From Lachnospiraceae bacterium (GTDB lineage: Bacteria; Bacillota; Clostridia; Lachnospirales; Lachnospiraceae), in contig DNAD01000049.1 in assembly GCA_003484785.1 (NCBI GenBank), positions 1 through 7,415 on the forward strand: DNA of 7,415 nucleotides, written 5' to 3'. The notes under the pieces are model-generated. The model was not told where the DNA came from. It did not search any database and saw only the letters and a program-made list of their open reading frames with translations. The position numbers and the translations under genes are program-made. Below, one piece after another: positions 6,305 to 7,415 of the stretch; the stretch's first letter is position 1, and each line of letters opens with the position of its first letter.

Positions 6305-7415
6305 TATATATATTTCTCCAGTGCCTTTCTGTCTATCTTTCCGTTCTTGTTAAGCGGAAGCTCGGAAAGCTGTACTGTCTTCCCCGGCAGCATAAAGGGC
6401 GGAAGCTTTTCCTTAAGCCCTTCCGAAAGCACTTCCTTCGCAATCTCTCCCGAATAGATCAGAACGATCTTTTTCCGCTTCATATCATAAAGTGCGCAGG
6501 CTCTTCCCACTCCCTCCACCGACATGGCGGAAACCTCGATATCCATAAGCTCTATCCGCTGTCCCAGGTGCTTTATCTGGAAGTCCTTTCTGGAGGTATA
6601 CACAAGATTTCCCTGTCCGTCATACCTCCCCATATCTCCTGTCCTGTATATCCTCTCATAATAGCGCTTATTAAGCGGATTCTGGACAAAGGCCTCAGAG
6701 GTCTTTTCCGGGTCCTTATAATAGCCCAGCGCAAGGGTTGTACCGCTTACGCAGATCTCTCCCTCCCTGCCCGTCCCGGTCACTTCCTCTTCACCGTCCA
6801 GGAGGAATACCTTCTCATTCTTAAACGGAATGCCCACCGGGATTATCTCGTCCTTTTCAAACTCCCGGTCAAGAACATAGTAGGTACAATTGCAGGTGAT
6901 CTCAGTCGGTCCGTAAAGGTTTACGAAAACAGCATCGGGAAGGAATTTTCTCCATTTATTGAGCTGTTTTACCGGCATCAGCTCGCCGCTGAACATAACC
7001 CTTTTGATGGTATCGGGCGTCCTGTATTCAAACCCGTTCATGATGGATACAAAACACATGGCTGACACTGCCCAGATAAGAGTAGTCACCCTGTTATCCG
7101 AAAGATAATCCATTAAAACCGTGGGGTTTGAGAAATACTCCCTGGGGATCAGCCTGACCTCCGCGCCTGTATACAATCCGCTGTAGATATCCTTAACCGA
7201 TACATCAAAGTCAAAGGGCGCCTGGTTTGCGATTATATCAGTATTATCTATCTCAAAGACCCTGCAGAATTCCGGAATGAAATCGATCACCGATGCGTGT
7301 CCTACCGCCACTCCCTTCGGTATACCGGTGCTGCCGCTGGTAAAATTGACATATAAAGGCATCAGGTCGTAAAACCCGTCTCTCGCCTTCTGTAGAAGCA
7401 CCTCATCTGTTTGCG
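6304..7415 (-). CDS. Adenylate-forming amino-acid ligase, DltA-like (5' end beyond the window)
   Basis: The visible 370 or so residues form most of an ANL-superfamily adenylation enzyme that activates an amino acid with ATP and loads it on a carrier protein. Core motifs are in order: A3 FTSGSTGIPKG (about 7315-7346), A4 with FDVSV whose Asp (codon 7204-7206) normally binds the alpha-amine, A5 NLYGPTE (6901-6921), A6 GEICVSGTTLALGYY, A7 YRTGD, A8 with KDFQIKHLGQRIEL, and A10 NKNGKIDRKAL with the catalytic Lys. The frame is open to the window edge; a GTG at 7399-7401 is not the real start because A3 normally lies about 130-150 residues in, so roughly 120-130 residues are missing. The A8 region is notably DltA-like. 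The DltA segment FCGE, whose Cys has been linked to D-alanine selection, reads FSGE here (codon 6988-6990). No condensation or carrier domain is fused. The substrate is probably an amino acid; which one is unknown. Confidence 0.9.
   Translation of the reverse strand, partial: QTDEVLLQKARDGFYDLMPLYVNFTSGSTGIPKGVAVGHASVIDFIPEFCRVFEIDNTDIIANQAPFDFDVSVKDIYSGLYTGAEVRLIPREYFSNPTVLMDYLSDNRVTTLIWAVSAMCFVSIMNGFEYRTPDTIKRVMFSGELMPVKQLNKWRKFLPDAVFVNLYGPTEITCNCTYYVLDREFEKDEIIPVGIPFKNEKVFLLDGEEEVTGTGREGEICVSGTTLALGYYKDPEKTSEAFVQNPLNKRYYERIYRTGDMGRYDGQGNLVYTSRKDFQIKHLGQRIELMDIEVSAMSVEGVGRACALYDMKRKKIVLIYSGEIAKEVLSEGLKEKLPPFMLPGKTVQLSELPLNKNGKIDRKALEKYI
6313..6317 (-). promoter_or_regulatory. Ribosome binding site that decides the decarboxylase start
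   Basis: GGAGA on the minus strand lies 8 nt before the first of two adjacent ATG codons (6302-6304 and 6299-6301), inside the 3' end of the ligase gene. The spacing favours the first ATG, whose A is also the last base of the ligase TAA stop, giving a TAATG coupling junction. Confidence 0.65.

Noticed and set aside
6256..7065. Open frame of 269 codons on the plus strand opposite the ligase and decarboxylase
   Set aside because: It lies antisense to the conserved adenylation motifs, and its translation shows no recognisable fold or ribosome site.

Overview
The window looks like chromosomal DNA from an anaerobic Firmicute, most likely a Clostridia/Lachnospiraceae-type bacterium. The evidence is the enolase sequence, moderate GC, purine-rich Shine-Dalgarno sites ahead of most genes, and the gene families present. 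I had no database search, so this placement is by eye.

Layout: (1) 1-460, minus strand: the 5' part of enolase (eno), a housekeeping gene at the left boundary. (2) 461-659: divergent intergenic region with promoter-like elements on both strands and a perfect 9-bp inverted repeat. (3) 660-4714, plus strand: a three-gene set encoding a polytopic GtrII-like glucosyltransferase, an MBOAT-family O-acyltransferase (1 nt after the previous stop), and, after a 70-nt spacer carrying two inverted repeats, a membrane-anchored SGNH-hydrolase-like protein. (4) 4741-7415, minus strand, convergent with the previous set: an adenylate-forming amino-acid ligase (DltA-like, N-terminus beyond the window edge), a fold-type III PLP decarboxylase overlapping its stop codon, and a small acyl/peptidyl carrier protein. 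Transcription on this strand runs from the window edge towards 4741. It ends at a strong hairpin plus U-tract whose stem lies partly inside the 3' end of the SGNH gene.

Reading the genes together: ligase, carrier protein, MBOAT and SGNH/membrane-anchored protein are the four roles of the Dlt (D-alanylation) pathway, split here between two convergent operons. Two things depart from a standard dlt locus. A diaminopimelate/ornithine-decarboxylase-family enzyme is translationally coupled to the ligase, and a GtrII-type glucosyltransferase heads the MBOAT operon. The most economical model, which is inference, has four steps: an amino acid is adenylated and loaded onto the carrier protein; a PLP enzyme decarboxylates it, on the carrier or before loading; the MBOAT/SGNH pair transfers the product to an extracytoplasmic glycan; and GtrII glucosylates the same glycan. 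Carrier-bound decarboxylation has a known precedent in butirosin biosynthesis (BtrI/BtrJ/BtrK, glutamyl-ACP to GABA-ACP). Substitutions in the decarboxylase (acidic residue after the catalytic Cys lost, PLP-stacking His replaced by Phe) and in the ligase (FSGE where DltA has FCGE) fit a substrate other than D-alanine, lysine precursors or ornithine.
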